Assembly (NCBI GenBank): GCA_047636995.1
Contig: JBLIGQ010000011.1
Coordinates: forward strand, 9,226 to 73,225
Length of the DNA stretch: 64,000 nt
From: JAQWQB01 sp047636995
GTDB taxonomy: Bacteria; Bacteroidota; Bacteroidia; Flavobacteriales_D; Sanyastnellaceae
Reading direction: 5' to 3'
Of the stretch, positions 42,841-49,679 are shown one piece after another. The translations under genes and the position numbers were made by a program. Positions within the stretch are counted from its first letter, which is position 1. Each line of letters opens with the position of its first letter. The notes below the pieces were generated by a model, which was given only the letters and a program-made list of their open reading frames with translations, ran no database searches and was not told the DNA's origin.

Positions 42841-44162
42841 CAGCACAACGCAGCGGAGACATAAGAAGAAACCTTGATTGGCCAACGTTACTGATCATGA
42901 TGTCATTGGTGCTTTTTGGATGGATTACAATCTATAGTGCCGCTTTCAACCCTGAACACGCTGGTATATTTGACTTCAAATCTGACCATGGAAAACAGCT
43001 GATCTGGATTGGGATCTGCGCTGTTATAGGGCTCGTCTTATTAAATACGGAAGGGGAATTTTTCATACGCTTTAGTGTTATATCCTATGTTGCGGTACTT
43101 ATCTTTCTAATCTTGGTTCTGATCATAGGAAAAAAGGTTGGTGGTGCGCGATCCTGGTTCGGAATAGGCTCCTTCAGCATACAACCCAGTGAGTTTGCGA
43201 AAACATCTACAGCCCTAATGCTGGCTTGGTTTATAGCCCAAACAGGGAGTAAGTTTAAAGCGCTAGGAACACGACTTCAAGCAGGCTTAGTGCTTCTTGT
43301 TCCCGCCGGTTTGATTATGCTGCAGCCTGATGCAGGAACCGTTCTGGTATTCACAGGATTCATTTTCGCCATGTATAGAGAGGGCCTCAGTGGTAACCTT
43401 TTGATTGTGGGCTTTGGCGCCATAATTCTGGCTATTGTGGCTATTCTTTCAGGAGCTACCAGCTTTGATTATGTTTTCATTGGAGAACAGAGTGGGATTT
43501 TCATGATGCTCTTTATGCTCCTCATTATTGGCGCATTTACATTTCTGGGTGTTAGAACGTTTACGCTGCCTAGATACCGGAAGAAAAACTTCAGAATTGT
43601 GCTCCTTTCACTCATCGGGGCCATGGGCTTTTCTTATGCTGTAAACTTCGGAATAGAAGATGTTTTAAAGACCCACCAACGGGAGCGAATCTATGTCCTT
43701 TTCGGTATGAACAGCAATCCTGATGCTGCTTACAACATCAACAATGCTAAGGCGGCGATTGGCGCTGGAAGGTGGACAGGCAAGGGATTTATGAATGGTC
43801 CTATGACACGGTATAAATTTGTACCTGAGCAACACACAGATTTTATATATAGCACCATAGGCGAAGAGTGGGGGTTCTTAGGAAGCACACTGGTCATAGT
43901 GCTGTTTATTGCCTTGATTTTGCGGATCATTGCGCTGGCTGAAAGACAGCGATCTCAGTTCTCACGTGTTTATGGATACTCCGTTGCGAGTATCCTCTTC
44001 ATGCACGTGCTTATAAACATAGGAATGGTCTTAGGAATAGCACCTGTAATTGGTATTCCCCTTCCCTTCTTTAGCTATGGGGGTTCCTCCTTGATGGGGT
44101 TTGCCATTCTCATTTTCATCATGCTGAGATTGGATGCAGAGCGTTACAGCGTATTTAGATAA
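42837..44162 (+). CDS. rodA: peptidoglycan glycosyltransferase RodA
   Basis: The 441-residue SEDS protein has about ten membrane helices. SEDS motifs are present: GARSWFGIGSFSIQPSEFAKTS, MLQPDAGTVLVF, GKGFMNGPMTRYKFVPEQHTDFIYSTIGEEWGFLG and PLPFFSYGGSSLMGF. It polymerises lipid II in partnership with PBP2. There is an insert of about 75 residues around position 210-290 compared with short RodA forms, as is usual in Bacteroidota. Last gene of the operon; no strong terminator was found right after it. Confidence 0.96.
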   Translation: MTAQRSGDIRRNLDWPTLLIMMSLVLFGWITIYSAAFNPEHAGIFDFKSDHGKQLIWIGICAVIGLVLLNTEGEFFIRFSVISYVAVLIFLILVLIIGKKVGGARSWFGIGSFSIQPSEFAKTSTALMLAWFIAQTGSKFKALGTRLQAGLVLLVPAGLIMLQPDAGTVLVFTGFIFAMYREGLSGNLLIVGFGAIILAIVAILSGATSFDYVFIGEQSGIFMMLFMLLIIGAFTFLGVRTFTLPRYRKKNFRIVLLSLIGAMGFSYAVNFGIEDVLKTHQRERIYVLFGMNSNPDAAYNINNAKAAIGAGRWTGKGFMNGPMTRYKFVPEQHTDFIYSTIGEEWGFLGSTLVIVLFIALILRIIALAERQRSQFSRVYGYSVASILFMHVLINIGMVLGIAPVIGIPLPFFSYGGSSLMGFAILIFIMLRLDAERYSVFR

Positions 44163-44227
44163 AATACCTTCTAACCATTAGAACAGTAAATCAGAATTCC
44201 CAACAAAATTGGTGTTTCTTGGTATTC

Positions 44228-44446
44228 ATGCTCAAACTGGTCCCGCGGGTGAATACTACCTTTGTAGGTGAGAAATCTTCACAGGTATAGTCGCAACCTG
44301 AGTTTATACCACTGACAGTCTATTCAGAGCAAGTATCAGAAGGATCTAATTCAACGCGCATTGAAACGATCGAATTGGCCAATATTGATCCTCCGGGAAA
44401 GAGAGTCAAAACAACCAATATTCTTCGGCAAGAGTGTTTAATCTGA
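44228..44446 (+). pseudogene. possible coding remnant downstream of rodA
   Basis: Between rodA and the cysteine leader (44163-44691) most sequence is not coding. One frame beginning with ATG at 44228 runs 73 codons with a single internal TAG (44288). After that it reads protein-like text (SQPEFIPLTVYSEQVSEGSNS ...). It may be a decayed gene end, but I recognise no family and chance is a real alternative. Confidence 0.15.
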
Positions 44447-44650
44447 ATAAGAAATAGTGCAGAGATGACCAATTCGTGTTACGCATTTACCCATTTCAGG
44501 CTAAATCCAATGCCTCTATTTTTTTCCTAATACAGGTCCAATTAGAAAGGATTGACGTATTCCAACAACCACCATCACCCAAATAAATAATTCTACAACA
44601 CTGTTTATCAGGTGATTATTGTTTTTTTCGCACTGTTATCCACCGAATGC

Positions 44651-44683
44651 TTGCAAAACTCAATTTATTTTTCCCTATCTTTA
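44651..44683 (+). promoter_or_regulatory. promoter of the cysteine operon leader
   Basis: TTG (44651-44653) and TATCTTTA (44676-44683, one mismatch to TAnnTTTG) are 22 nt apart. The ATG of leader peptide 1 begins 8 nt after the -7 element, so transcription should start at or just before the leader ORF. Confidence 0.5.
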
Positions 44684-44691
44684 TAATTGTT

Positions 44692-44739
44692 ATGCTGAAC
44701 ACATTCACATTTACTTGTTGCTGTTGCACGACCCTTTAG
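44692..44739 (+). CDS. cysteine-rich leader peptide 1
   Basis: This 15-codon ORF encodes MLNTFTFTCCCCTTL and stops at TAG. The four consecutive Cys codons alternate TGT, TGC, TGT, TGC, so they are not a simple DNA repeat. The ORF lies directly behind a promoter and 37 nt ahead of a perfect terminator hairpin, and is followed by a cysteine biosynthesis operon. This is the classic layout of an amino-acid attenuator leader: scarcity of charged tRNA-Cys would stall the ribosome at 44716-44727 and favour read-through. The start is the only ATG in frame. Function is inferred from layout. Confidence 0.75.
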   Translation: MLNTFTFTCCCCTTL

Positions 44740-44790
44740 GGATCGGATTGAGCAATGTGTATTTGAAAAAATATAGAGCCCTTCCGATTC
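44740..44790 (+). promoter_or_regulatory. antiterminator pairing for terminator 1
   Basis: GGATCGGA (44740-44747) can pair with TCCGATTC (44783-44790): eight pairs including one G-T. The second segment is the 5' arm of terminator 1, so the two structures exclude each other. The first segment lies just after the leader stop codon. It is free when a ribosome stalls on the Cys codons and covered when the ribosome reaches the stop. Confidence 0.6.
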
Positions 44791-44812
44791 TTTCGGAGGG
44801 GCTTTCTTTTTT
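44777..44812 (+). terminator. attenuator terminator 1 of the cysteine operon
   Basis: AGCCCTTCCGA (44777-44787) pairs with TCGGAGGGGCT (44793-44803): 11 pairs with one G-T and a 5-nt loop. TTCTTTTTT follows. It stands between leader ORF 1 and leader ORF 2. Confidence 0.88.
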
Positions 44813-44831
44813 GGTTTATTAATTGGTTAAT

Positions 44832-44921
44832 ATGAATGCTCAGATGAGAAATAGTCTTTTAAATACAACTTGTTGTTGTTGTTGTTGCGGTCACTCGCGA
44901 TACAAGAAGACTATGCCTTAA
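44832..44921 (+). CDS. cysteine-rich leader peptide 2
   Basis: This ORF of 29 codons (or 25 from the second ATG at 44844) has six consecutive Cys codons (TGT five times, then TGC; 44871-44888). It then encodes GHSRYKKTMP and stops at TAA. It follows terminator 1 and precedes terminator 2, repeating the layout of leader 1. No -7 element was found just upstream, so it is probably reached only by transcripts that pass terminator 1. The TGT run could in principle be a slippage-prone microsatellite, but its exact position and reading frame match the leader model. Confidence 0.7.
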   Translation: MNAQMRNSLLNTTCCCCCCGHSRYKKTMP

Positions 44922-44960
44922 CTGAAACATTCTAGTAAAAGAATTCAAAAGGTCCTTCTT
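44904..44960 (+). promoter_or_regulatory. antiterminator pairing for terminator 2
   Basis: AAGAAG (44904-44909) can pair with CTTCTT (44955-44960), with a possible extension of AC to GT past one bulged base. The second segment is part of the 5' arm of terminator 2. The first lies 15 nt after the last Cys codon, inside the leader ORF, where a ribosome that reaches the stop would cover it. Confidence 0.45.
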
Positions 44961-44985
44961 GTGGTGAGAAGGGCCTTTTCTTTTG
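44947..44985 (+). terminator. attenuator terminator 2 of the cysteine operon
   Basis: AAAAGGTCCTTCTT (44947-44960) pairs with the stretch 44966-44979 (GAGAAGGGCCTTTT): about 14 pairs with two G-T and a 5-nt loop. TTTTCTTTT follows. It lies 74 nt before the first enzyme gene. Confidence 0.88.
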
Positions 44986-45058
44986 CCTAAAAATTTGAAC
45001 AAACAACTCTATCTATAATTGACCTGACGATTAAGTCAAGCTAAAATTCAACTTCCAA

Positions 45059-45991
45059 ATGGGAAACCCAACTACTCTCCCCCACTTATTTGCCACTTTC
45101 GCTGAATTCGGAAATTACGTAGGCAACACTCCACTGATGGAGATCAAAGGATTACATCACAATGCTAAGGTTAAAATCTTTGCGAAAGCAGAATGGCAAC
45201 AAATGGGTGCAAGTGTGAAAGCACGCGCTGCTTATCTAATCATGAAGGAAGCGATTCTAGCTGGCAATCTGCATGAAAGCAAACGTCTCTTGGATGCAAG
45301 CAGCGGGAATACCGGCATTGCATACGCCATTTTTGCCAAAGCGGCAGGAATCCCCCTGACTCTTTGTATTCCTGAAAACGCATCAAAAGAGCGAAAGCAC
45401 ATTCTGCATACCCTCGGGGTTGAAGTAATTTTCACTAGCAAGTTGGAAGGAACAGATGGTGCGCAATCAGTTGCCTTAGAATTGGCAACTAAAAATCCCG
45501 AAGACTATTTTTATGCTGATCAATACAACAATGACAACAATTGGAAGGCCCATTATGAAACCACAGCAAAAGAAATCTTGCACCAGACCTATGGAGAAAT
45601 AACTCATTTCACCTGTGGCTTAGGCACTACAGGAACGTTTTCAGGAACAGCCAAACGACTGCTAGAAGAAAAACCAACGGTCAAGGTCATTGCGCTTCAG
45701 CCAGAGACTGCTTTGCACGGGATGGAAGGATGGAAACACCTGGAGACCGCAAAAGTGCCCGGGATTTATAAGTCTGAATTGGCGACAGACACACGCACAG
45801 TAGATACGTTGAGTGCTTATAACATCCTCCGCAAAACACATGCGCAAGGACTGAAAATCAGTCCGTCTTCAGCAGCAAATATTCAAGGCGCTATTGATTT
45901 AGCAAATCAACTAGAAGCGGGTGTTATCGTGACGGTTCTTCCTGATGATGCCTCGAAATATTCTGAGGCCCTCACCCAAATCTTACACTGA
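45059..45991 (+). CDS. cysM: PLP-dependent cysteine synthase, CysM type
   Basis: The 310-residue fold type II enzyme has VGNTPLMEI, the PLP Lys54 in MGASVKARAA, the phosphate/substrate loop DASSGNTGIAYA, and HFTCGLGTTGTFSGTAKRL. The usual G-S-V-K-D-R around the Lys reads A-S-V-K-A-R, a small departure. Overall spacing resembles mycobacterial CysM, which uses O-phosphoserine and the thiocarboxylated carrier CysO. The neighbours (JAMM protease, carrier and activating enzyme) support that role over ordinary O-acetylserine sulfhydrylase. First gene of a four-gene operon; its stop overlaps the next start (TGATG). It is preceded by two cysteine attenuators. Confidence 0.85.
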   Translation: MGNPTTLPHLFATFAEFGNYVGNTPLMEIKGLHHNAKVKIFAKAEWQQMGASVKARAAYLIMKEAILAGNLHESKRLLDASSGNTGIAYAIFAKAAGIPLTLCIPENASKERKHILHTLGVEVIFTSKLEGTDGAQSVALELATKNPEDYFYADQYNNDNNWKAHYETTAKEILHQTYGEITHFTCGLGTTGTFSGTAKRLLEEKPTVKVIALQPETALHGMEGWKHLETAKVPGIYKSELATDTRTVDTLSAYNILRKTHAQGLKISPSSAANIQGAIDLANQLEAGVIVTVLPDDASKYSEALTQILH

Positions 45992-46422
45992 TGTTTGAAA
46001 TTGAAATCACCGCTGCTTCGAACGAAGTCATGAGCGCTCATGCTGTAGGTACTTTCCCCAATGAGTGCTGTGGATTTTTCTTCGGCGCAAGTGAAAATGA
46101 CCTAAAAATTGTCACAGAGATTCGTCCGGTTCTGAATGTAAAAAAAGGCGACCAACGCCGAAGGTTTTCAATTGACCCTTTCGATTACATGAAGGCAGAA
46201 AAATACGCACATGAAAACCAACTTGAACTGCTTGGTATTTACCATTCACACCCACTGCATCCTGCCGTTCCTTCAGAGCATGATTTGAAACAAGCCATGC
46301 CCTTTTTCAGCTATATCATTCTTAGCACTCAGCCTCAACTGGTGATCGATATCACCTCTTGGCAACTCAATAAAAATCGTGAATTCATTCGTGAAGAACT
46401 GAAAGTTTCAAAAATCAATTAA
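45991..46422 (+). CDS. JAMM/MPN+ metalloprotease, Mec+-like
   Basis: The 143-residue protein has all JAMM residues: Glu25 (NECCGFFFG), His85 and His87 (YHSHP), Ser95 and Asp98 (PSEHD), which bind one zinc and activate water. In mycobacteria the homologue Mec+ releases cysteine from the CysO-cysteine adduct. In other systems (QbsD, HcyD) the homologue trims extra residues from the carrier's C-terminus. Both jobs are possible here, because the carrier encoded next ends in GGSY. It overlaps the synthase gene. Confidence 0.88.
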   Translation: MFEIEITAASNEVMSAHAVGTFPNECCGFFFGASENDLKIVTEIRPVLNVKKGDQRRRFSIDPFDYMKAEKYAHENQLELLGIYHSHPLHPAVPSEHDLKQAMPFFSYIILSTQPQLVIDITSWQLNKNREFIREELKVSKIN

Positions 46423-46437
46423 TTAACATTTAGATCC

Positions 46438-46716
46438 ATGGCTACATTACTAATCCCAACTCCGCTTCGTAAATTCACAGAGAATCAAGCCCAATTCAGC
46501 AGCAATGGGACTTCTGTAAAAGAAGTGATAGAAGACCTACTTCTTTCTCATGCTGGATTGAAACCACACCTGTTGGATGCTGATGGCAACATTCGCTCCT
46601 TTGTAAGAATCTATGTCAAAGATGAAGACATTCAGGTCTTGCAAAAAGAGCATACGAAGGTAGAACAAGACACACTTATTTCAATTATACCGGCAATAGC
46701 TGGCGGTTCATATTAA
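46438..46716 (+). CDS. MoaD/ThiS-type sulfur-carrier protein, CysO-like
   Basis: The 92-residue beta-grasp protein (LLIPTPLRKFTENQAQF ... RSFVRIYVKDEDIQVLQK ... DTLISIIPAIAGG) closely follows the layout of mycobacterial CysO, including the RFVNIYVNDED-like strand. The mature tail should be Gly89-Gly90, but two further residues, Ser-Tyr, follow before the stop. They must be removed before the Gly-Gly carboxylate can be adenylated, presumably by the adjacent JAMM protein. It carries sulfur as a C-terminal thiocarboxylate to the CysM-like enzyme. It lies 15 nt behind the JAMM gene. Confidence 0.88.
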   Translation: MATLLIPTPLRKFTENQAQFSSNGTSVKEVIEDLLLSHAGLKPHLLDADGNIRSFVRIYVKDEDIQVLQKEHTKVEQDTLISIIPAIAGGSY

Positions 46717-46726
46717 GGAAGAAATC

Positions 46727-47890
46727 ATGAGCACAGAATTCAGCAAAGCAGAACTCGAGCGGTACAGCAGGCACCTCATCATTCCAGAGTTCAACATTGA
46801 AGGTCAACGCAAATTGAAAGAAGCGAAGGTGCTGGTTATAGGTTCCGGCGGACTAGGATCACCCTTGTTACTTTACCTTGCTGCGGCAGGAGTAGGAACA
46901 CTCGGAATTGTTGATTTTGATGTAGTAGATGAATCCAACCTCCAAAGACAGGTTCTATTTAGTGTAGCAGATGTAGGCAAACCAAAAGTAGAAGCAGCTG
47001 AAGCGCGCATTAAGGCGCTCAATCCGCACATCAAAGTGGTCACCTACAATACGCAGTTTACTTCGTCCAACGCAAAAGAGATTGTGCGTGACTACGATAT
47101 CATTGCAGATGGAACAGACAATTTCCCCACCCGCTACCTCGTAAATGACGTCTGCGTTCTGATGAACAAAGTCAATGTTTATGGATCTATCTATCGTTTT
47201 GAAGGACAAGTTTCTGTCTTCAACTACACAGATAAGGATGGCAACATTGGTCCAAATTACAGAGACTTGTTTCCTTCTCCTCCCCCTCCGGGTTTGGTAC
47301 CCAGCTGCGCCGAAGGAGGTGTCATTGGGGTGCTCCCGGGTATTATTGGCTCATTGCAAGCGAACGAAGTCATTAAAGTCATCTCAGGAATTGGCGAAAC
47401 ATTAAGTGGTAGACTTTTCCTACTGGATGCAGCTACCTTCGAAACGCGTACGTTAAAAGTGCATCGCAATCCAGAGAATCCTCTGAATGGAGCAAATCCA
47501 ACACAATCTGAATTGATTGATTATGAGCAATTTTGCGGAATGAAAACAACGGAGAAACAAGAAACTCTTCATGTAAAAGAGATTGATGTTCACGGTTTGG
47601 CTCAGCTGCGCGAAAACGGAACCGACTTCCAGCTCATTGATGTCCGCGAGCCTTATGAATATGCCATTGCGCACATCGACGGAGAGCTCATGCCGTTGAA
47701 CTCCATCAGTGACTTCGCCACACAAATTGACAAAACGAAAAAAGTGGTCATTCATTGCCGAAGTGGCGTGAGAAGTGCCCAGGCAATTGTAGAGTTGGAA
47801 ACCAATTTCGGTTTTAAAAATTTGTACAACCTCAAAGGTGGGATTCGTGCATGGGCACAGGAGGTTGATCATGATATTGCGGTGTATTAG
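46727..47890 (+). CDS. moeZ: adenylyltransferase-rhodanese fusion, MoeZ-like
   Basis: The 387-residue protein has an N-terminal ThiF/MoeB domain (LERYSRHLIIPEFNIEGQRKL, ATP-binding VIGSGGLGSPLLLYLAAAGVG, DGTDNFPTRYLVND, Cys194 in PSCAEGGV). The C-terminal rhodanese domain has active-site Cys344 (VIHCRSGVRSAQ). The zinc-binding CxxC pairs of classical MoeB are not visible. It adenylates the carrier's C-terminus and transfers persulfide sulfur to make the thiocarboxylate, as MoeZ does for CysO. It could also serve other carriers. Last gene of the operon, 10 nt behind the carrier. Confidence 0.92.
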   Translation: MSTEFSKAELERYSRHLIIPEFNIEGQRKLKEAKVLVIGSGGLGSPLLLYLAAAGVGTLGIVDFDVVDESNLQRQVLFSVADVGKPKVEAAEARIKALNPHIKVVTYNTQFTSSNAKEIVRDYDIIADGTDNFPTRYLVNDVCVLMNKVNVYGSIYRFEGQVSVFNYTDKDGNIGPNYRDLFPSPPPPGLVPSCAEGGVIGVLPGIIGSLQANEVIKVISGIGETLSGRLFLLDAATFETRTLKVHRNPENPLNGANPTQSELIDYEQFCGMKTTEKQETLHVKEIDVHGLAQLRENGTDFQLIDVREPYEYAIAHIDGELMPLNSISDFATQIDKTKKVVIHCRSGVRSAQAIVELETNFGFKNLYNLKGGIRAWAQEVDHDIAVY

Positions 47891-48052
47891 AGGCAATGGA
47901 ATTGTTGGGGGTTTTCGTTTCCCATGAGTGAAGCTCGTGGCTACATTTTGACGAGCGCAAGCGGTCGTCTGTGTCCGATAGATAATTGAAGGGATTGTGA
48001 GATTTCCCTACACTCTTGAATGTTACGACATGTGGCGAAGACCAGACCTAAA

Positions 48053-48108
48053 GGGCTGGTCCTACGGGGCTGTTCCTACGGGATTGCTCCTTCGGGATTG
48101 CTCCTACG
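48053..48108 (+). repeat. four tandem 14-bp repeats
   Basis: Four units of exactly 14 bp follow one another: GGGCTGGTCCTACG, GGGCTGTTCCTACG, GGATTGCTCCTTCG and GGATTGCTCCTACG. They lie in a 499-bp non-coding stretch (47891-48389) between the cysteine operon and odhB, downstream of both. The same stretch has hairpins GAGGACG/CGTCCTC (48229-48251), CCACAT/ATGTGG nested in AGCGCT/AGCGCT (about 48278-48332) and GACCAG/CTGGTC (48040-48061). Role unknown. Confidence 0.8.
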
Positions 48109-48340
48109 GAAGATTGCCAAACACATTGAATGAATCCAACCACCCATCGATAAATAATCGGGATACGTGATTTGCATGATGGATCGCCAAAATGGCGTCC
48201 CTGTCTGGTAACCTCTTTATATAAGGTAGAGGACGCAAGAATTCCGTCCTCACAACCCTGGCGAATAGATCAACCGAGCGCTATTGATGAAACCACATTT
48301 TTTATGTGGATTGTTTAGCGCTTACAAAAGTACAAGCAAC

Positions 48341-48372
48341 AAAAAGGGCTACCCAAACGGATAGCCCTTTTT
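48341..48372 (-). terminator. terminator of the odhA-odhB operon
   Basis: AAAAAGGGCTA and TAGCCCTTTTT form an 11-bp perfect stem with a 10-nt loop, 18 nt after the odhB stop. T runs are present on both strands, so it may be bidirectional. Confidence 0.88.
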
Positions 48373-48389
48373 AATTGAATTTCGTTTTC

Positions 48390-49658
48390 TTACAATCCCA
48401 ACAACACCTTCGCTGGATCAGTAGCCCCAAACAACATGGTTTCTGGGTTCTCTAACATCTCTTTCACTTTCACCAAGAAGCTTACGCTCTCTTTTCCATC
48501 AATGATGCGGTGATCATACGAAAGGGCGATGTACATGATTGGACGAATAACAACCTCTCCATTTTCAGCAACTGGTCTTTCAATGATGTTATGCATTCCC
48601 AAAATGGCACTTTGAGGAGGATTGATAATTGGCGTGCTCAACATTGAACCGAAGACACCACCATTTGTAATGGTAAACGTTCCTCCTGTCATCTCATCAA
48701 TTGAGATTTTACCGTCGCGTGCCTTGATGGCCAAACGTTTGATCTCAGCTTCAATTTCTGCGAGACTCATTTGCTCTGCATTGCGCACAACAGGCACCAT
48801 GAGTCCTTTTGGAGAACTCACCGCTATCCCAATATCTGCGTAATCATGGTATACAATTTCTTTCTCTTCAATGCGGGCGTTCACATCAGGATAAATGCTT
48901 AACGCAGTTGTAACGGCCTTGGTGAAGAACGACATAAACCCTAGGTTCACGCCGTGCGTTTCTTTGAACATTACTTTGTACTTCGCACGAAGATCCATGA
49001 TTGGCTTCATGTTCACCTCGTTGAAAGTGGTCAGCATGGCGGTATCGTTCTTTACAGAAACGAGCCGCTCACCAACTTTACGACGAAGCATTGACATTTT
49101 TTCGCGACGCTCTTCTCTACTTCCGCCCCATGTTTTAGCAGCGCTGGTATCAAATCCAGCAGACATTGCTGCAACTACATCTTGCCTCAAGATACGTCCG
49201 TCTTTCCCTGTTCCTTGAACTTGGTTCGAAGTAACACCATTTTCATCCATCATCTTTTTAGCAGATGGAGAAGGATGTCCTGTAGCATATGACTCAGTAG
49301 CTAAGGGTGCTGGAGCAGCAGCAGGAGCAGCCTTTGGAGCCTCTACTTTAGGTTCTGCTTTCACTTCCGCTTTTGGAGCTTCCACCTTAGGCGCTTCAAC
49401 AGCACCTTCAGGTCTTTTAGCAGATGTATCTATTAAACAAACCACTTCACCAACAGCAACGGCATCACCTTCTTCTGCTTTGAGGGTAATGATTCCTGCC
49501 GCTTCAGCTGGTAACTCCAGTGTAGCCTTGTCAGAATCTATTTCTGCAATGGTTTGATCTTTTTCTACCCAGTCTCCATCAGCTACTAACCAAGCAGCAA
49601 TTTCAACTTCCGATATAGATTCGCCCGGGCTCGGGACTTTCATTTCCAATACTGGCAT
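48390..49658 (-). CDS. sucB: 2-oxoglutarate dehydrogenase E2 (dihydrolipoyl succinyltransferase)
   Basis: The 422-residue protein has a lipoyl domain (EIDSDKATLELPAEAAG with the lipoyl Lys), an Ala/Pro/Lys-rich linker (about 85-120), a peripheral-subunit-binding domain (YATGHPSPSAKKMMDENGV) and a catalytic acyltransferase domain ending SYDHRIIDGKESVSFLVKVKEML. It transfers the succinyl group to CoA in the TCA cycle. It lies 21 nt behind odhA, in one operon ended by the terminator at 48341-48372. Confidence 0.95.
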   Translation of the reverse strand: MPVLEMKVPSPGESISEVEIAAWLVADGDWVEKDQTIAEIDSDKATLELPAEAAGIITLKAEEGDAVAVGEVVCLIDTSAKRPEGAVEAPKVEAPKAEVKAEPKVEAPKAAPAAAPAPLATESYATGHPSPSAKKMMDENGVTSNQVQGTGKDGRILRQDVVAAMSAGFDTSAAKTWGGSREERREKMSMLRRKVGERLVSVKNDTAMLTTFNEVNMKPIMDLRAKYKVMFKETHGVNLGFMSFFTKAVTTALSIYPDVNARIEEKEIVYHDYADIGIAVSSPKGLMVPVVRNAEQMSLAEIEAEIKRLAIKARDGKISIDEMTGGTFTITNGGVFGSMLSTPIINPPQSAILGMHNIIERPVAENGEVVIRPIMYIALSYDHRIIDGKESVSFLVKVKEMLENPETMLFGATDPAKVLLGL

Positions 49659-49679
49659 GGAATGGGTGTTTAGTAGTGA

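Noticed and set aside
44619..44822. 67-codon ORF overlapping the first leader in another frame
   Set aside because: It runs straight through the leader peptide and terminator 1 and has no protein features. The 15-codon Cys leader accounts for the region.
44871..44888. TGT trinucleotide run as a plain microsatellite
   Set aside because: The run ends in TGC, is in frame within an ORF bounded by ATG and TAA, and sits in the same position relative to a terminator as the mixed TGT/TGC run of leader 1. A regulatory Cys run explains it better.
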